DNA of 64,000 nucleotides from Myxococcales bacterium (GCA_016703425.1 JADJCA010000015.1:186001-250000), one strand, 5' to 3'. Counted from the stretch's first letter, positions 14,266 through 22,218 are shown. The notes: generated from the sequence alone by a model not told the origin. Numbers and translations: made by a program.

Positions 14266-14500
14266 TCCTGGCTGCGCGACGGCCCCTGGGATTGGGGCAA
14301 CGACAACGAGGAGACGGGCTGGGAGCTTGAGCCGGAGTTTGCGGAGGAGTTCGCCTGTTCCGACGGCTCCGGTGTTTGTTGGCTCGTCTAGGGTCAGGCC
14401 CTGACACTTCGCGCTGGGTGGAGAATATCCGGCGCGTGGCGCGAGGCGGGAAGACCCGGCGCGTACGCCTCGTAGGAGGGGCCAAGGAAGGGTGCCCCCC

Positions 14501-15721
14501 ATGCGTCTTCGTTCGCTTTGTTTCGGCCTCGTCTCGCTCCTCGCTCTCGGCGCCTGCGCCGCCCCCACCCGTGACGACGTGGAGGCCGAAGAAGCGGACT
14601 CGGAGGACGCGCTCACCGCCAAGAGCTTCACGCTCACCAAGCAGGGGCTTGTCGGCTCGTATTTCGCGCCGGCCAGCGCATGCACCTACTACGCCTCGCT
14701 GAGCCTGGCGGCCGACGGCACGTTCAAGGCAACGTTCTGCGGTGTCGGCGCATCGAGCTTGGAAGGCACCTGGGCGGTCGCGAAGCGGACGCTCACCCTC
14801 ACCTCGGGCTCGAACTATAAGTTTAGCCTCGCGCACGCCGACCGCTTCGTGGAAGAGCCGGCGCTCGACGCGCTCAAGCTCAAGCTCTCGAATGGGGCCG
14901 CCTTCCGCCTCGCGCGCAAAGGGCCCGTCGACGACGTGCTCGGCGCCGTGAATCCCGGCGAGACGCGAGAGTTCCGCTACGTCAAGGGGACCCCCGAACC
15001 CGGTTCCGCGTATTCGCTCAGCGCCGTCACGGTCGACGTGCGCGAGGGCGAGCGCGTGACCGTTCGTGTCGAGTCGGACTACCCGCTCTACGTCGGCACC
15101 GTGGCTCCCATCTACGGAGCCAACCGCGGCTGGCGCACGGCGTACGCGGTGACGGCCACCTATGCCCGCATCAACCCCAACTGGTCGCAAGGCTCGACGA
15201 AGTTCTATACGACGACCATGGACGAGGCCCTGCTCATGGGGGCCGGTCGCCACGTCGTGGTCTTCGGCGCGATGATGTCGAACGAGAACAACGCCGGCGT
15301 CCACGTTCGCGTGTCGGCCGCCTCGGACACCGGGACGCCACGCTCGGCGGCGGCCTTCACGACGGGGGGCAACGTGACGCTCAACCAATCGGACTTGTTC
15401 CGTCCGCTGCGGAGCACTGTGGCGGCTGACGTGTCCATTACCGAGGAGCCGGGCGGCCTTCGCTTGTCGAGCAGCTACGCCCCCTGCCGGAGCCGCTCGG
15501 GGACGGGCCTCACCATCTCCCTCAAGCCAGACGGCGCGGGCGGGTACAGCGGAGTGCGCGACGACGACAAGATGGCCTACGCGTCGGTCCGCATCTTGGA
15601 CGGCAAGGTGGCCGTCCACATGGAGCTCTTCGACAACTTCATCCAAGGGCGATATCCGGCGCATCCGTATCTCAACGCCAGCTCGTGCGCCATGGCGCTT
15701 CAGGGCGTCCTCTCTCACTGA
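14501..15721 (+). CDS. Lipoprotein of unknown function
   Basis: A 406-aa exported protein. Signal peptide MRLRSLCFGLVSLLALGAC gives a clear lipobox (LGAC), followed by the acidic linker APTRDDVEAEEADSEDAL common in this organism. The N-terminal third resembles a lipocalin-like sheet (VGSYFAPASACTYYASLSLAADGTFKATFCGV, then LEGTWAVAKRTLTLTSG), a layout often annotated as DUF-type stress lipoproteins. The later part is beta-rich without recognised motifs. AGGAAG precedes the ATG. I cannot assign a function. Confidence 0.82.
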   Translation: MRLRSLCFGLVSLLALGACAAPTRDDVEAEEADSEDALTAKSFTLTKQGLVGSYFAPASACTYYASLSLAADGTFKATFCGVGASSLEGTWAVAKRTLTLTSGSNYKFSLAHADRFVEEPALDALKLKLSNGAAFRLARKGPVDDVLGAVNPGETREFRYVKGTPEPGSAYSLSAVTVDVREGERVTVRVESDYPLYVGTVAPIYGANRGWRTAYAVTATYARINPNWSQGSTKFYTTTMDEALLMGAGRHVVVFGAMMSNENNAGVHVRVSAASDTGTPRSAAAFTTGGNVTLNQSDLFRPLRSTVAADVSITEEPGGLRLSSSYAPCRSRSGTGLTISLKPDGAGGYSGVRDDDKMAYASVRILDGKVAVHMELFDNFIQGRYPAHPYLNASSCAMALQGVLSH

Positions 15722-15769
15722 CGCGAGCCACGCTTCGTCGACGAAGGGGACCTTGCCACTCGGCGCGTG

Positions 15770-17020
15770 TCAGTCGCCCTCGACGAGGTTCTGCACGAGG
15801 TCGAGAAACGAGCCGTAGCGCGTCTCACCGGGCATGTGGTCGGCGAAGCGCCACGCTTCCCATTCGCCTGTTTTGCTCTTCACCTTCGGGTTCAAGAGGT
15901 AGACCTCTCCGTCTGCCGGCGCAGCGATGCGGAGCGTATCGCGGAGGTGCGGAATCTTGGCCCCCTGGCCGAGGTAGGCGTCGATCCAATCCGGGTTCGT
16001 ATCGCGGAACCACGCGACGTCAGCGGTCCCGTGGAGCGCGAGGCTCTTCTTGCTCTTCGCGAGCCCGTTCGACGCAGAGAGGAACGCGACGTAGGTTGCT
16101 GGGAGCTTGACCCCCAGCCGCTTCTCGAGCGCCTTGAGCTCGGCCGCCGTCCCCCCCTTCCGGAACGCCTTCGCGCCGGCGAGCTTGCGGAGGAGGGCCG
16201 GCCAAGCGACCGCTGCGCTCTCTGGCTCGGCGACGCGCGAGAAGAACTCGCGGACACTCGCGACGAGCGCCGTCGCCACCGCACGCTCGAGGACGGGAAA
16301 CCCCAGCTTCCCTTCCGCGAGAGCGCGGCCGCTCCACTCGAAGAAGAGGAGCACCTCGAGCTCTTCGCGGAGGATGTTGTACACGCGCCGTGCGTCTTGG
16401 GCGGCCGTCTTGATGATGGCGAAGGCCTCGGCATGCTGCCCGGCCGCGAACGCGACGTCGGCGACGATCTGCCTCCGCTGAAGCTGGTTGTGGTGGTGCG
16501 ATGCCTCTAGCTCGAGCAGCGCTCGTCCCTTGGGCATCGCCTCTACCGGGCGCTCTCTCGCGGCAGCCAGCGCGCGGAGCAGCGTGAGTGCCTTCTTCGT
16601 CGCGGGCGTGCGGTCCATCTCCCAGTCGCTGGGCCTGGCGAGGTAGCTCTCGAGGTTGTCTCGGAGCCGCAGCTCCTCGGCCCGGACCTCCGCAAGCAGC
16701 GCGCCCTCCGACACCGAGAGCAGACGCGCTGTCTCCGTCGGCGCCGCCCAAGCGCCGAGCTTCTTGAACATCCACGTGGCGAAGGAGTTCGCTTTCGCGT
16801 CTCTCCCCTCTACGAGCAGGCGATGTACCGACTCGGGGCAAGTCCAGACGCGATGCAGGCATAGGAGCGCCTCCGGGAGCGCTCCGCCCATCGCGAGGAC
16901 CGCAGCCGCATCCACGACCGCTTCGTATCCGCTCGCCGTGCCCCGCGAGCGCGCCAACTTCGCGATGAGCTTCTCGGCGTCCTTGTTAGCGACCGTGGCG
17001 GTGGTCTTGGATGCGGCCAT
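15770..17020 (-). CDS. Helical protein with C-terminal SUKH (SMI1/KNR4) domain
   Basis: A 416-aa protein. N-terminal 280 residues are helical and repeat-like (IVADVAFAAGQHAEAFAIIKTA, then YNILREELEVLLFF). The C-terminal 120 residues are a SUKH/SMI1-KNR4 domain: ALEKRLGVKLPATYVAFLSASNG, then GEVYLLNPKVK and FLDLVQNLVEGD. SUKH domains commonly serve as immunity proteins against polymorphic toxins, but no toxin gene is adjacent, and myxobacterial genomes carry many orphan members. The ATG at 17020 is preferred; an ATG at 17065 would add 15 residues. A fragment of a sister copy is at 14206. Confidence 0.8.
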   Translation of the reverse strand: MAASKTTATVANKDAEKLIAKLARSRGTASGYEAVVDAAAVLAMGGALPEALLCLHRVWTCPESVHRLLVEGRDAKANSFATWMFKKLGAWAAPTETARLLSVSEGALLAEVRAEELRLRDNLESYLARPSDWEMDRTPATKKALTLLRALAAARERPVEAMPKGRALLELEASHHHNQLQRRQIVADVAFAAGQHAEAFAIIKTAAQDARRVYNILREELEVLLFFEWSGRALAEGKLGFPVLERAVATALVASVREFFSRVAEPESAAVAWPALLRKLAGAKAFRKGGTAAELKALEKRLGVKLPATYVAFLSASNGLAKSKKSLALHGTADVAWFRDTNPDWIDAYLGQGAKIPHLRDTLRIAAPADGEVYLLNPKVKSKTGEWEAWRFADHMPGETRYGSFLDLVQNLVEGD

Positions 17021-17132
17021 CGCTTGATGGTATCGCGCGATCGCAGCGATGGCGTGAACGGGCATCAAGAGGCCTCGGCCGCTGCTCGGTCGGCGCGCGG
17101 ACGGGTGGAGTCGTCTTCGGGGCGACGCTCGT

Positions 17133-17720
17133 TCAGAACGACGAGCCAGGCTGCCGTAGGAACGCCTCTTCTTCAGGGGTCGACACACGAACGAGCACTT
17201 CGTTCCGATGCGGGAAGCGGCCGAAGCGGGCGATGATGTCCCGGTGTTGGACGGCGAACGCCACGGAGCTGGCGGCACCCTCGTCGTGGTCCAAGCCGAA
17301 GAGCTCGACACACTTGTTCTGCATCGCGAGGCTCTCGCTGTGCATGAGCGGCATGTAGAGGAACGCTCGCTCATCGGGCCCGAGCTTCGTGTGGTCGCCG
17401 GCCTCGATGCCGGACAGCGCAGCCGCTAGCGCTCGTGCGTCCGAGGCGAACATCTTCGCCGTGCCACGAAACATGTTGCGCGAGAACTGGTCGAGCACGA
17501 TGACGTAGGCGAGTCGGCCGCGGGGCTCGCGAAGCCACAGCTCGTTCTGCCCCTTGTGAATCGCCTCGTGCTCCGCCAGAAATTGCTGACGAATTTCCTG
17601 ATCGAAGGCGTCGGACTTCTTCCACCAGCGTGACGACACCTCCGATGACACACGGACGTTGGCGTCTCCATCACCAAACCAAAATCGAAGGACGTGCTCG
17701 TAGCGTTCTTGTCCGGGCAT
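17133..17720 (-). CDS. DUF924 family protein
   Basis: A 195-aa protein with the full DUF924 pattern: VLRFWFGDGD at the start, WWKKSDAFDQEIRQQF, VLDQFSRNMFRGTAKMF, LMHSESLAMQNKCVELF, then RFGRFPHRNEVLVRVSTPEEEAFL. The family is widespread in proteobacteria; a TPR-like helical fold has been described, but the role is unsettled. Length is normal. It stands alone between the SUKH gene and a divergent gene. Confidence 0.92.
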   Translation of the reverse strand: MPGQERYEHVLRFWFGDGDANVRVSSEVSSRWWKKSDAFDQEIRQQFLAEHEAIHKGQNELWLREPRGRLAYVIVLDQFSRNMFRGTAKMFASDARALAAALSGIEAGDHTKLGPDERAFLYMPLMHSESLAMQNKCVELFGLDHDEGAASSVAFAVQHRDIIARFGRFPHRNEVLVRVSTPEEEAFLRQPGSSF

Positions 17721-17795
17721 AGGAGCCTTCTATCGGCCTCGGGCAGATGGCGCAACGTGGTGCACACGCCACACGCGTCATGAGAACATCGGTCT

Positions 17796-18620
17796 ATGCT
17801 CGTCCCGGTCGACCTCCCGTCCAGCATTCGTCAGTCGTGCGAGCCGTGTCGCGCGATTCCGCGCGCGCCGGGCGCGACCTGGGAGCGACCGGTCCTCGAC
17901 GCGGATGCGCGCTGGGCGCTCCTTCGTTCGAAGCGCGCGACGAACGCCGTCAAGTGGCCGAAGCTCGTGGCGGGTACAGCGCGCGAGGCTCACGTGGAGC
18001 CGCTCCTTCGTCGATTCGACGCGACAGCTCCTCCGACGACGTTGCTGCGCCCAGAGATCGAAGCGACCTGGCTGTGGCTCGAGACCGTCAAAGCCTCCAA
18101 GCCCTCCGACGCAGGCGAACAGGTGATGGACTTTTGGACTGCGGCGGATCCGGCTGCGGCGGTCGCAAGCCTCCTCGCGTTGACGTCCGCGCCCGACAGT
18201 GGCGCTGCGTCTATCGAGGCGCCGCGTCGGCTTCGCGCCGCCCTCTCCGTCGTCGACGAGACGCCGTGGTCGAACGCGCTCGCCGTGGCGCGGAGCGCAG
18301 CCGAGAAGGCGACCACCGGCGTGGCGCCGCTCCTTGCCTACCTCTTTCCCGAAGACGAGTCTTGGTCGAACGACCTAGCGCGCTCGGTCAAGACACCCAA
18401 AGGCTTTCAACACCTGCTCGCCCTCAGCTCAACGGACCCGACGGCGCTCGCGCGGATCGTGGCGAAGGCGGGCAACACTTGGGGGCTTCTCGGGATTCAT
18501 GCCGTTGTTCCCGCGTGGGTCACGGTCGCGCTCGGTCCGGGAGCCCTGCCGATCCTCCGGCAACTCGCAAAGCTCTGGCCCGACCACTGCGCCGCCGAGC
18601 TCGCTTACCTCGGTGGCTGA
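17796..18620 (+). CDS. Hypothetical helical protein
   Basis: A 274-aa protein with no signal peptide and no membrane segment. It is Ala/Leu-rich and mostly helical, with a conserved-looking middle (LLALTSAPDSGAASIEAPRRLRAAL, then WSNALAVARSAAEKATTGVAPLLAYLFPED). The ending WPDHCAAELAYLGG suggests a complete C-terminus. I do not recognise a family; its style recalls the orphan HEAT-type proteins at 12759 and 50354, of which this could be a distant relative. No good ribosome-binding site precedes the ATG. Confidence 0.6.
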   Translation: MLVPVDLPSSIRQSCEPCRAIPRAPGATWERPVLDADARWALLRSKRATNAVKWPKLVAGTAREAHVEPLLRRFDATAPPTTLLRPEIEATWLWLETVKASKPSDAGEQVMDFWTAADPAAAVASLLALTSAPDSGAASIEAPRRLRAALSVVDETPWSNALAVARSAAEKATTGVAPLLAYLFPEDESWSNDLARSVKTPKGFQHLLALSSTDPTALARIVAKAGNTWGLLGIHAVVPAWVTVALGPGALPILRQLAKLWPDHCAAELAYLGG

Positions 18621-18708
18621 GCGATCTTAGCGCGCGAGGTTCGTTCCGACAGGGCGGCCTACCGGTGGCGAAGTCGACGTAGGCGCCCGCTCCGACTACC
18701 CTCGGACG

Positions 18709-19899
18709 ATGCGAGCCGCGCTCCTCCTAGGATTGGTCTGGGTTGGATGCGCCACCGCGCCCGTGGAGGACGCGGCGCCACAAGGAGACGCGAGCGTCGG
18801 CACCCACGCCGACGCAGACGGCTCGACTTCCAGCGGGAGCGCCGATGCTGGCGACGCCTCCGACGCTGGCAGTGCCGCCGACGCTCCCGACGCCTCTGAC
18901 ACCCTCGATGCTTCCGACGCTGGCGGTGCCGCCGATGCTGGCGACGCCTCTGACACCCCCGATGCTTCCGACGCTGGCGGTGCCGCCGATGCTGGCGACG
19001 CCTCTGACACCCCCGATGCTTCCGACGCTGGCGGTGCCGCCGATGCTGGCGACGCCTCTGACACCCCCGATGCTTCCGATGCTTCCGACGCTGGCAGTGC
19101 CGCCGACGCTTCCGACGCCTCTGACACCCCCGATGCTTCCGATGCTTCCGACGCTGGCAGTGCCGCCGACGCTTCCGGCGCCTCCGACGCGGGCAGTGCC
19201 GCTGACGCTTCCGGCGACGCATCTGTCCCCGACCTCCGCGTCCTCTTCATTGGCAACAGCTACACGGCCGACCATGATCTGCCGAAGGAGCTCGCAGCCT
19301 TAGCGGCGACACCCGGCACGTCTCCTCGCATCGTCACTCAGATGATCGCCGTAGGCGGCGCTTCCCTCGCCGACCACTGGAATGGCTCTTCGGCGCAGGC
19401 CGCCATTGCTAGTGGCGCCTTCTCCCACGTGGTCTTTCAAGGCTACAGCGTGGAGCCGCTCACGCAGCCAGCGGTCTTCGAGGACTACGCGCTTCGCTTC
19501 GGCGGGGCAGCCACCGACGCAGGCGCCGTGCCGGTGTACTTCGAGACCTGGGCCAGAGTCGCGGGCGACGCCGTGTACAACCAGCCCTGGTCCGGCGGTT
19601 CGCCCGCCGCGATGCAAAACGGCATCTTCGCCGAGTACAAGAAGGCCGCCGCCACCTGCAAGGGCCTCTTGGTCAAGGTCGGCGAAGCTTGGCGCATCAC
19701 GCTCCGTGACCACCCGAGCATCGTGCTGCACGACACCGACGGCTCGCACCCAACCGCGGCGGGGACATTGCTTGCTGTTTACACCTTTTACACGACGCTC
19801 ACGAAGCACGACGTCCCAAAGACGGCGGCGGTGCCTTTGGGCGTGCCTCCTGCAGAAGCGAGCGCCCTCCGTGATGTGGCCGATGCCATTGCTCGCTGA
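18709..19899 (+). CDS. SGNH-hydrolase-like lipoprotein with Asp/Ala/Ser repeat linker
   Basis: A 396-aa exported protein. Signal peptide MRAALLLGLVWVGC gives a lipobox. Residues about 40-170 are a low-complexity linker of Asp, Ala, Ser and Gly, encoded by the tandem repeat at 18907-19131. The C-terminal domain (about 175-396) looks like an SGNH hydrolase: block I LFIGNSYT with the nucleophile Ser, block III VFQGYS, and block V DGSHPTAAG with the Asp-x2-His pair. The likely activity is an esterase or lipase on a surface-exposed stalk. The linker length is probably variable between strains. Confidence 0.85.
   Translation: MRAALLLGLVWVGCATAPVEDAAPQGDASVGTHADADGSTSSGSADAGDASDAGSAADAPDASDTLDASDAGGAADAGDASDTPDASDAGGAADAGDASDTPDASDAGGAADAGDASDTPDASDASDAGSAADASDASDTPDASDASDAGSAADASGASDAGSAADASGDASVPDLRVLFIGNSYTADHDLPKELAALAATPGTSPRIVTQMIAVGGASLADHWNGSSAQAAIASGAFSHVVFQGYSVEPLTQPAVFEDYALRFGGAATDAGAVPVYFETWARVAGDAVYNQPWSGGSPAAMQNGIFAEYKKAAATCKGLLVKVGEAWRITLRDHPSIVLHDTDGSHPTAAGTLLAVYTFYTTLTKHDVPKTAAVPLGVPPAEASALRDVADAIAR
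18907..19131 (+). repeat. In-frame tandem repeat: 3 x 54 bp plus a 63-bp variant
   Basis: Three perfect 54-bp copies (18907-18960, 18961-19014, 19015-19068), each encoding DASDAGGAADAGDASDTP. They are followed by a 63-bp variant with an extra Asp-Ala-Ser triplet (19069-19131) and a further partial copy. The unit is a multiple of three, so copy-number change keeps the frame. Degenerate relatives extend from about 18829 to 19227. Confidence 0.95.
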
Positions 19900-19907
19900 G
19901 GGCGCGG

Positions 19908-20624
19908 TCAAAAAACGTAGGCGAACCCCACCCCAACGGTTGGCGTGAAGACATACGAGGTGAAGGTGTCGTCTAGGTACGTCTCCGCGTAGGACGTGAA
20001 CTCCTCGACCAGGCGGGGCGCCGCCGGGGTGTAACGCGGTGTGATCGTCGTCGAGGACGCGAGCGTGAAGGCTCCTCCTAGCGCGGTGCGAAGCACGAAG
20101 TGCTCGGAGACCGGGAAGAGGTAACCGATCTCAACGTCGAGCATGTGCAAGGTCGACGACGCGTCGAAGGTGCGGCTCGCCGCCTCCAAGCGGGACACGT
20201 TGAGGGACTTGCCGGTGACGCCTTCAAGGATCTCGGCGGCCGTGGCCTCGCCTCCGAGGGTGATGAGGCCGTAGCCGACGTCTCCGTAGAGACCGAGCTT
20301 GGGAAATGGACGGACGCCGACGTGCGTGCGCCACGCGAGCGAAGAACGGATGGCGCTCTTGATGAGATTGCCGGTCGCCTGGGGGTACGCGCCTAGGCCG
20401 ACGAGCAGCGCGTTCATGCCGTCGACGTAAGGTGCGGGCAAGAATCCAAGCGACGTGGACGCGCGGAGGCGATACGGCAGCTCGACGTCGCCACGCACGC
20501 CGACGCTGACGGGCGCATCGGTCCCGACGCCGGCCGCGAAGCGCGGCGCGTCGGCGCGGGCAGGGCTCGCAGCGCCTACGGCAGCCAACGCCGACGTGAG
20601 CGCGATGGCGAAGGACCGTTTCAT
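19908..20624 (-). CDS. Outer-membrane beta-barrel-like protein
   Basis: A 238-aa protein with a cleavable signal peptide (MKRSFAIALTSALAAVGAASPARA). The mature part alternates aromatic/hydrophobic and polar residues in strands (VGVRPFPKLGLYGDVGYGLITLGG, then MLDVEIGYLFPVSEHFVLRTALGG) and ends GVGFAYVF with the terminal Phe typical of outer-membrane barrels. It is probably a small surface-exposed barrel. It is convergent with the SGNH gene, 8 bp apart. Confidence 0.78.
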   Translation of the reverse strand: MKRSFAIALTSALAAVGAASPARADAPRFAAGVGTDAPVSVGVRGDVELPYRLRASTSLGFLPAPYVDGMNALLVGLGAYPQATGNLIKSAIRSSLAWRTHVGVRPFPKLGLYGDVGYGLITLGGEATAAEILEGVTGKSLNVSRLEAASRTFDASSTLHMLDVEIGYLFPVSEHFVLRTALGGAFTLASSTTITPRYTPAAPRLVEEFTSYAETYLDDTFTSYVFTPTVGVGFAYVF

Positions 20625-20739
20625 GCGCGGCAGGATACCGCGCGACGCCAAAGGGGCCCTCATGGACCTCGCCGGCCCAGCAATCTTCACGCTGAGCACG
20701 AGGCCAACGTGGTCTCATCGGCTTGGGCGAGGGCGAACC

Positions 20740-21039
20740 ATGAAGCTCATCGGACTGCTTCTCAGCGTTGTTTTCGTGTCGGTGCTCGTGTGGCTCGTCA
20801 TGCCCAGCAAGGCTGCGCCGCCGTCGGCCGCGCCGGCCGCGGCGACAGGCTCACTCGGCGCCCCGCCGCCCGCGGACTTCGGGACGAACGCCGGCGCCAC
20901 GAAGGACTACATGCGTCGCCAAGTCTGCCTCGCCGAATGCGTCTCGGAGCACCGTGCGTGCAAGACCATCGGCCTCGAGCCGGGCGCCGTCGCTGCCTGT
21001 GACGAGACGCGAGCCGCTTGCGAGGCCCGCTGTCCGTAG
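20740..21039 (+). CDS. Small single-pass membrane protein with Cys-rich C-terminus
   Basis: A 99-aa protein: N-terminal helix MKLIGLLLSVVFVSVLVWLV (signal anchor), Ala/Pro linker, then about 45 residues with six cysteines in paired spacing (QVCLAECVSEHRACKTIG, then AACDETRAACEARC). The C-x3-C ... C-x6-C pattern suggests two disulfides per helix hairpin. Function unknown. It ends just before the shared promoter element of the DsbA-like gene. Confidence 0.72.
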   Translation: MKLIGLLLSVVFVSVLVWLVMPSKAAPPSAAPAAATGSLGAPPPADFGTNAGATKDYMRRQVCLAECVSEHRACKTIGLEPGAVAACDETRAACEARCP

Positions 21040-21044
21040 CGAGC

Positions 21045-21071
21045 GAACCCTTGGGCTTTGCAGTTGGCTCT
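21045..21071 (+). promoter_or_regulatory. Putative ECF promoter, copy 6 (DsbA-like gene)
   Basis: GAACCC (21045-21050), 15 bases, GGCTCT (21066-21071), then CACGC. It starts 6 bases after the upstream stop codon. The leader to the DsbA-like ATG is about 100 bases and contains GGAGG and a short reading frame. Confidence 0.62.
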
Positions 21072-21095
21072 CACGCTGGCCTGTCGGAGGATCTC

Positions 21096-21194
21096 ATGAT
21101 GTGCGGCGGCGTCGAGTGGGCCCCACGCGCGAAACCGTCCGCGTCACATTTCTGGTTTCTAGCCGGTAGAGGTCCGCGATGCCCACGCGTCTGA
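21096..21194 (+). CDS. Possible leader peptide (32 aa) ahead of the DsbA-like gene
   Basis: GGAGG at 21086-21090 is ideally spaced before the ATG at 21096. The 32-codon frame (MMCGGVEWAPRAKPSASHFW and 12 more residues) ends at 21194, overlapping the DsbA-like start at 21179 in another frame. It could couple or attenuate translation of the main gene. Evidence is only the ribosome-binding site and the overlap; it could be chance. Confidence 0.3.
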   Translation: MMCGGVEWAPRAKPSASHFWFLAGRGPRCPRV

Positions 21195-21847
21195 AGTTCA
21201 GCTACTGGTCCGATCCGCTCTGCATCTGGGCGCTCGTCGCGCAGCAGAAGCTGGACCGCGTCCTTTCTGAGTTGGGCGAGCACGTTCGGGTCGACTACCG
21301 CATCGTGCCTGTCTTTGGGAGCGTTCCCTGGCGGTTCACCCAAGGGCCGTGGTCAAAGGACGGCGTCGACGGGCGGGTCCTTGCGACGCGCAAGATCGCC
21401 GAGCAAGGCGGACGCGCCGACGTGAGCGGCGAGTGCTGGAGACGAGCGATGCCCGCGTCGTCTTGGGCGCCCGCGATGGCGATCAAGGCTGCCTTCCTGC
21501 TCGACGACGGGCGCGGCGAGGAGGTCGGCCCGGGCTACCAGCGCGCCCTGCGCGAACGCTTCTTCGTCGAAGGGGCGAACATTGCCCTCCGCGCCGTTCA
21601 GCTCGAGGTCGCCGAGGAGCTCGCGCTGCCGCGAGGCCCAATCGAGCAACGCCTCGATGACGGCAGCGCCCTCGCCGCCGTTTGCGAGGACCACGCCGAG
21701 AAGGAACGTCTGCGAATTCAGGGCTCGCCGACCTATGTGTTCGATGGCGGCCGCGCCATGCTCTACGGCAACTTCGACTACGGCATCCTGAGGAGCACGG
21801 TGGACGAGCTGGTGCGCGGCGCGAGGCCAGGCGGGTCCGCGTGCTGA
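21179..21847 (+). CDS. DsbA-family / FrnE-like thioredoxin-fold protein
   Basis: A 222-aa protein of the DsbA/2-hydroxychromene-isomerase superfamily. FSYWSDPLCIWALVAQQKL carries the active-site position, but the motif is C-I-W-A, with the second Cys absent. The later cis-Pro segment IQGSPTYVFDGG and a final strand-helix (YGNFDYGILRSTVDELV) are in place. It resembles the mycothiol-dependent nitroreductase / FrnE branch, cytosolic rather than secreted (no signal peptide). A monothiol active site suggests mixed-disulfide or S-conjugate chemistry rather than dithiol oxidation. It has the shared promoter, so it is a probable member of the ECF regulon. Confidence 0.85.
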   Translation: MPTRLKFSYWSDPLCIWALVAQQKLDRVLSELGEHVRVDYRIVPVFGSVPWRFTQGPWSKDGVDGRVLATRKIAEQGGRADVSGECWRRAMPASSWAPAMAIKAAFLLDDGRGEEVGPGYQRALRERFFVEGANIALRAVQLEVAEELALPRGPIEQRLDDGSALAAVCEDHAEKERLRIQGSPTYVFDGGRAMLYGNFDYGILRSTVDELVRGARPGGSAC

Positions 21848-21941
21848 ACCCGGCCTGACCGCCGGCCCCTTGGTGACGGTCGTGCCCGGTCCGCGGAGTG
21901 ACGCGAACTTGTCTGGGGAGCGACGAAATGCTGTCGCGCGC

Positions 21942-21967
21942 GAATCCTTTTCCGCGCCGGTGGCTCT
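21942..21967 (+). promoter_or_regulatory. Putative ECF promoter, copy 7 (DUF2892 gene)
   Basis: GAATCC (21942-21947), 14 bases, GGCTCT (21962-21967), then CATGG. This is the most divergent copy: T for C in the first half and one base less in the spacer. It lies 30 bases upstream of the DUF2892 ATG. Confidence 0.52.
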
Positions 21968-21997
21968 CATGGAGGAGAACCGGAAAGGACTTGGCTC

Positions 21998-22207
21998 ATG
22001 AACATCCTCCCCCGCAACGAACACCCCATCGAACGCGCGGCTCGCGTGTTTCTGGGCTTGGGTCTTCTCGCGCTCGTGTTCGTAGGACCTCAATCGCTCT
22101 GGGGGCTCATCGGTCTCGTGCCGCTGACAACGGGCCTCCTGGGCAGCTGCCCCGTCTACACGCTCTTCGGGATCTCGACCTGCCCGGCGAAACGCCTGCC
22201 GAGCTGA
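21998..22207 (+). CDS. DUF2892 (YgaP transmembrane-like) protein
   Basis: A 69-aa protein with the DUF2892 pattern: N-x2-ERAARVFLGLGLLALV, a first membrane helix, then LIGLVPLTTGLLGSCPVYTLFGISTC, the second helix with the conserved C-P-x-Y and final Cys. The same domain is found fused to rhodanese in YgaP, linking it to sulfur transfer at the membrane. A 10-codon frame (21969-22001) ends in an ATGA overlap with this start, which suggests translational coupling. It has its own copy of the shared promoter and a strong terminator hairpin downstream. Confidence 0.9.
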   Translation: MNILPRNEHPIERAARVFLGLGLLALVFVGPQSLWGLIGLVPLTTGLLGSCPVYTLFGISTCPAKRLPS

Positions 22208-22218
22208 CGGTCCGTGGT

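Noticed and set aside
14393..14405. 13-bp palindrome GTCAGG-C-CCTGAC
   Set aside because: A single short palindrome with no gene context; expected by chance in 64 kb.
13862..15718. A 618-codon minus-strand frame across two plus-strand genes
   Set aside because: It spans the ends of two well-supported genes and an intergenic gap. Only the short SUKH relic within it (14206-14265) is real.
17700..17750. GGCTCCTATG upstream of the DUF924 gene resembles the second half of the shared promoter element
   Set aside because: No GAAYCC hexamer at the required distance; the GGCTCC match overlaps the start region by chance.
18829..19227. Regularly repeated 54-bp units, considered as a CRISPR array
   Set aside because: Units are contiguous with no unique spacers, and encode an in-frame low-complexity linker.
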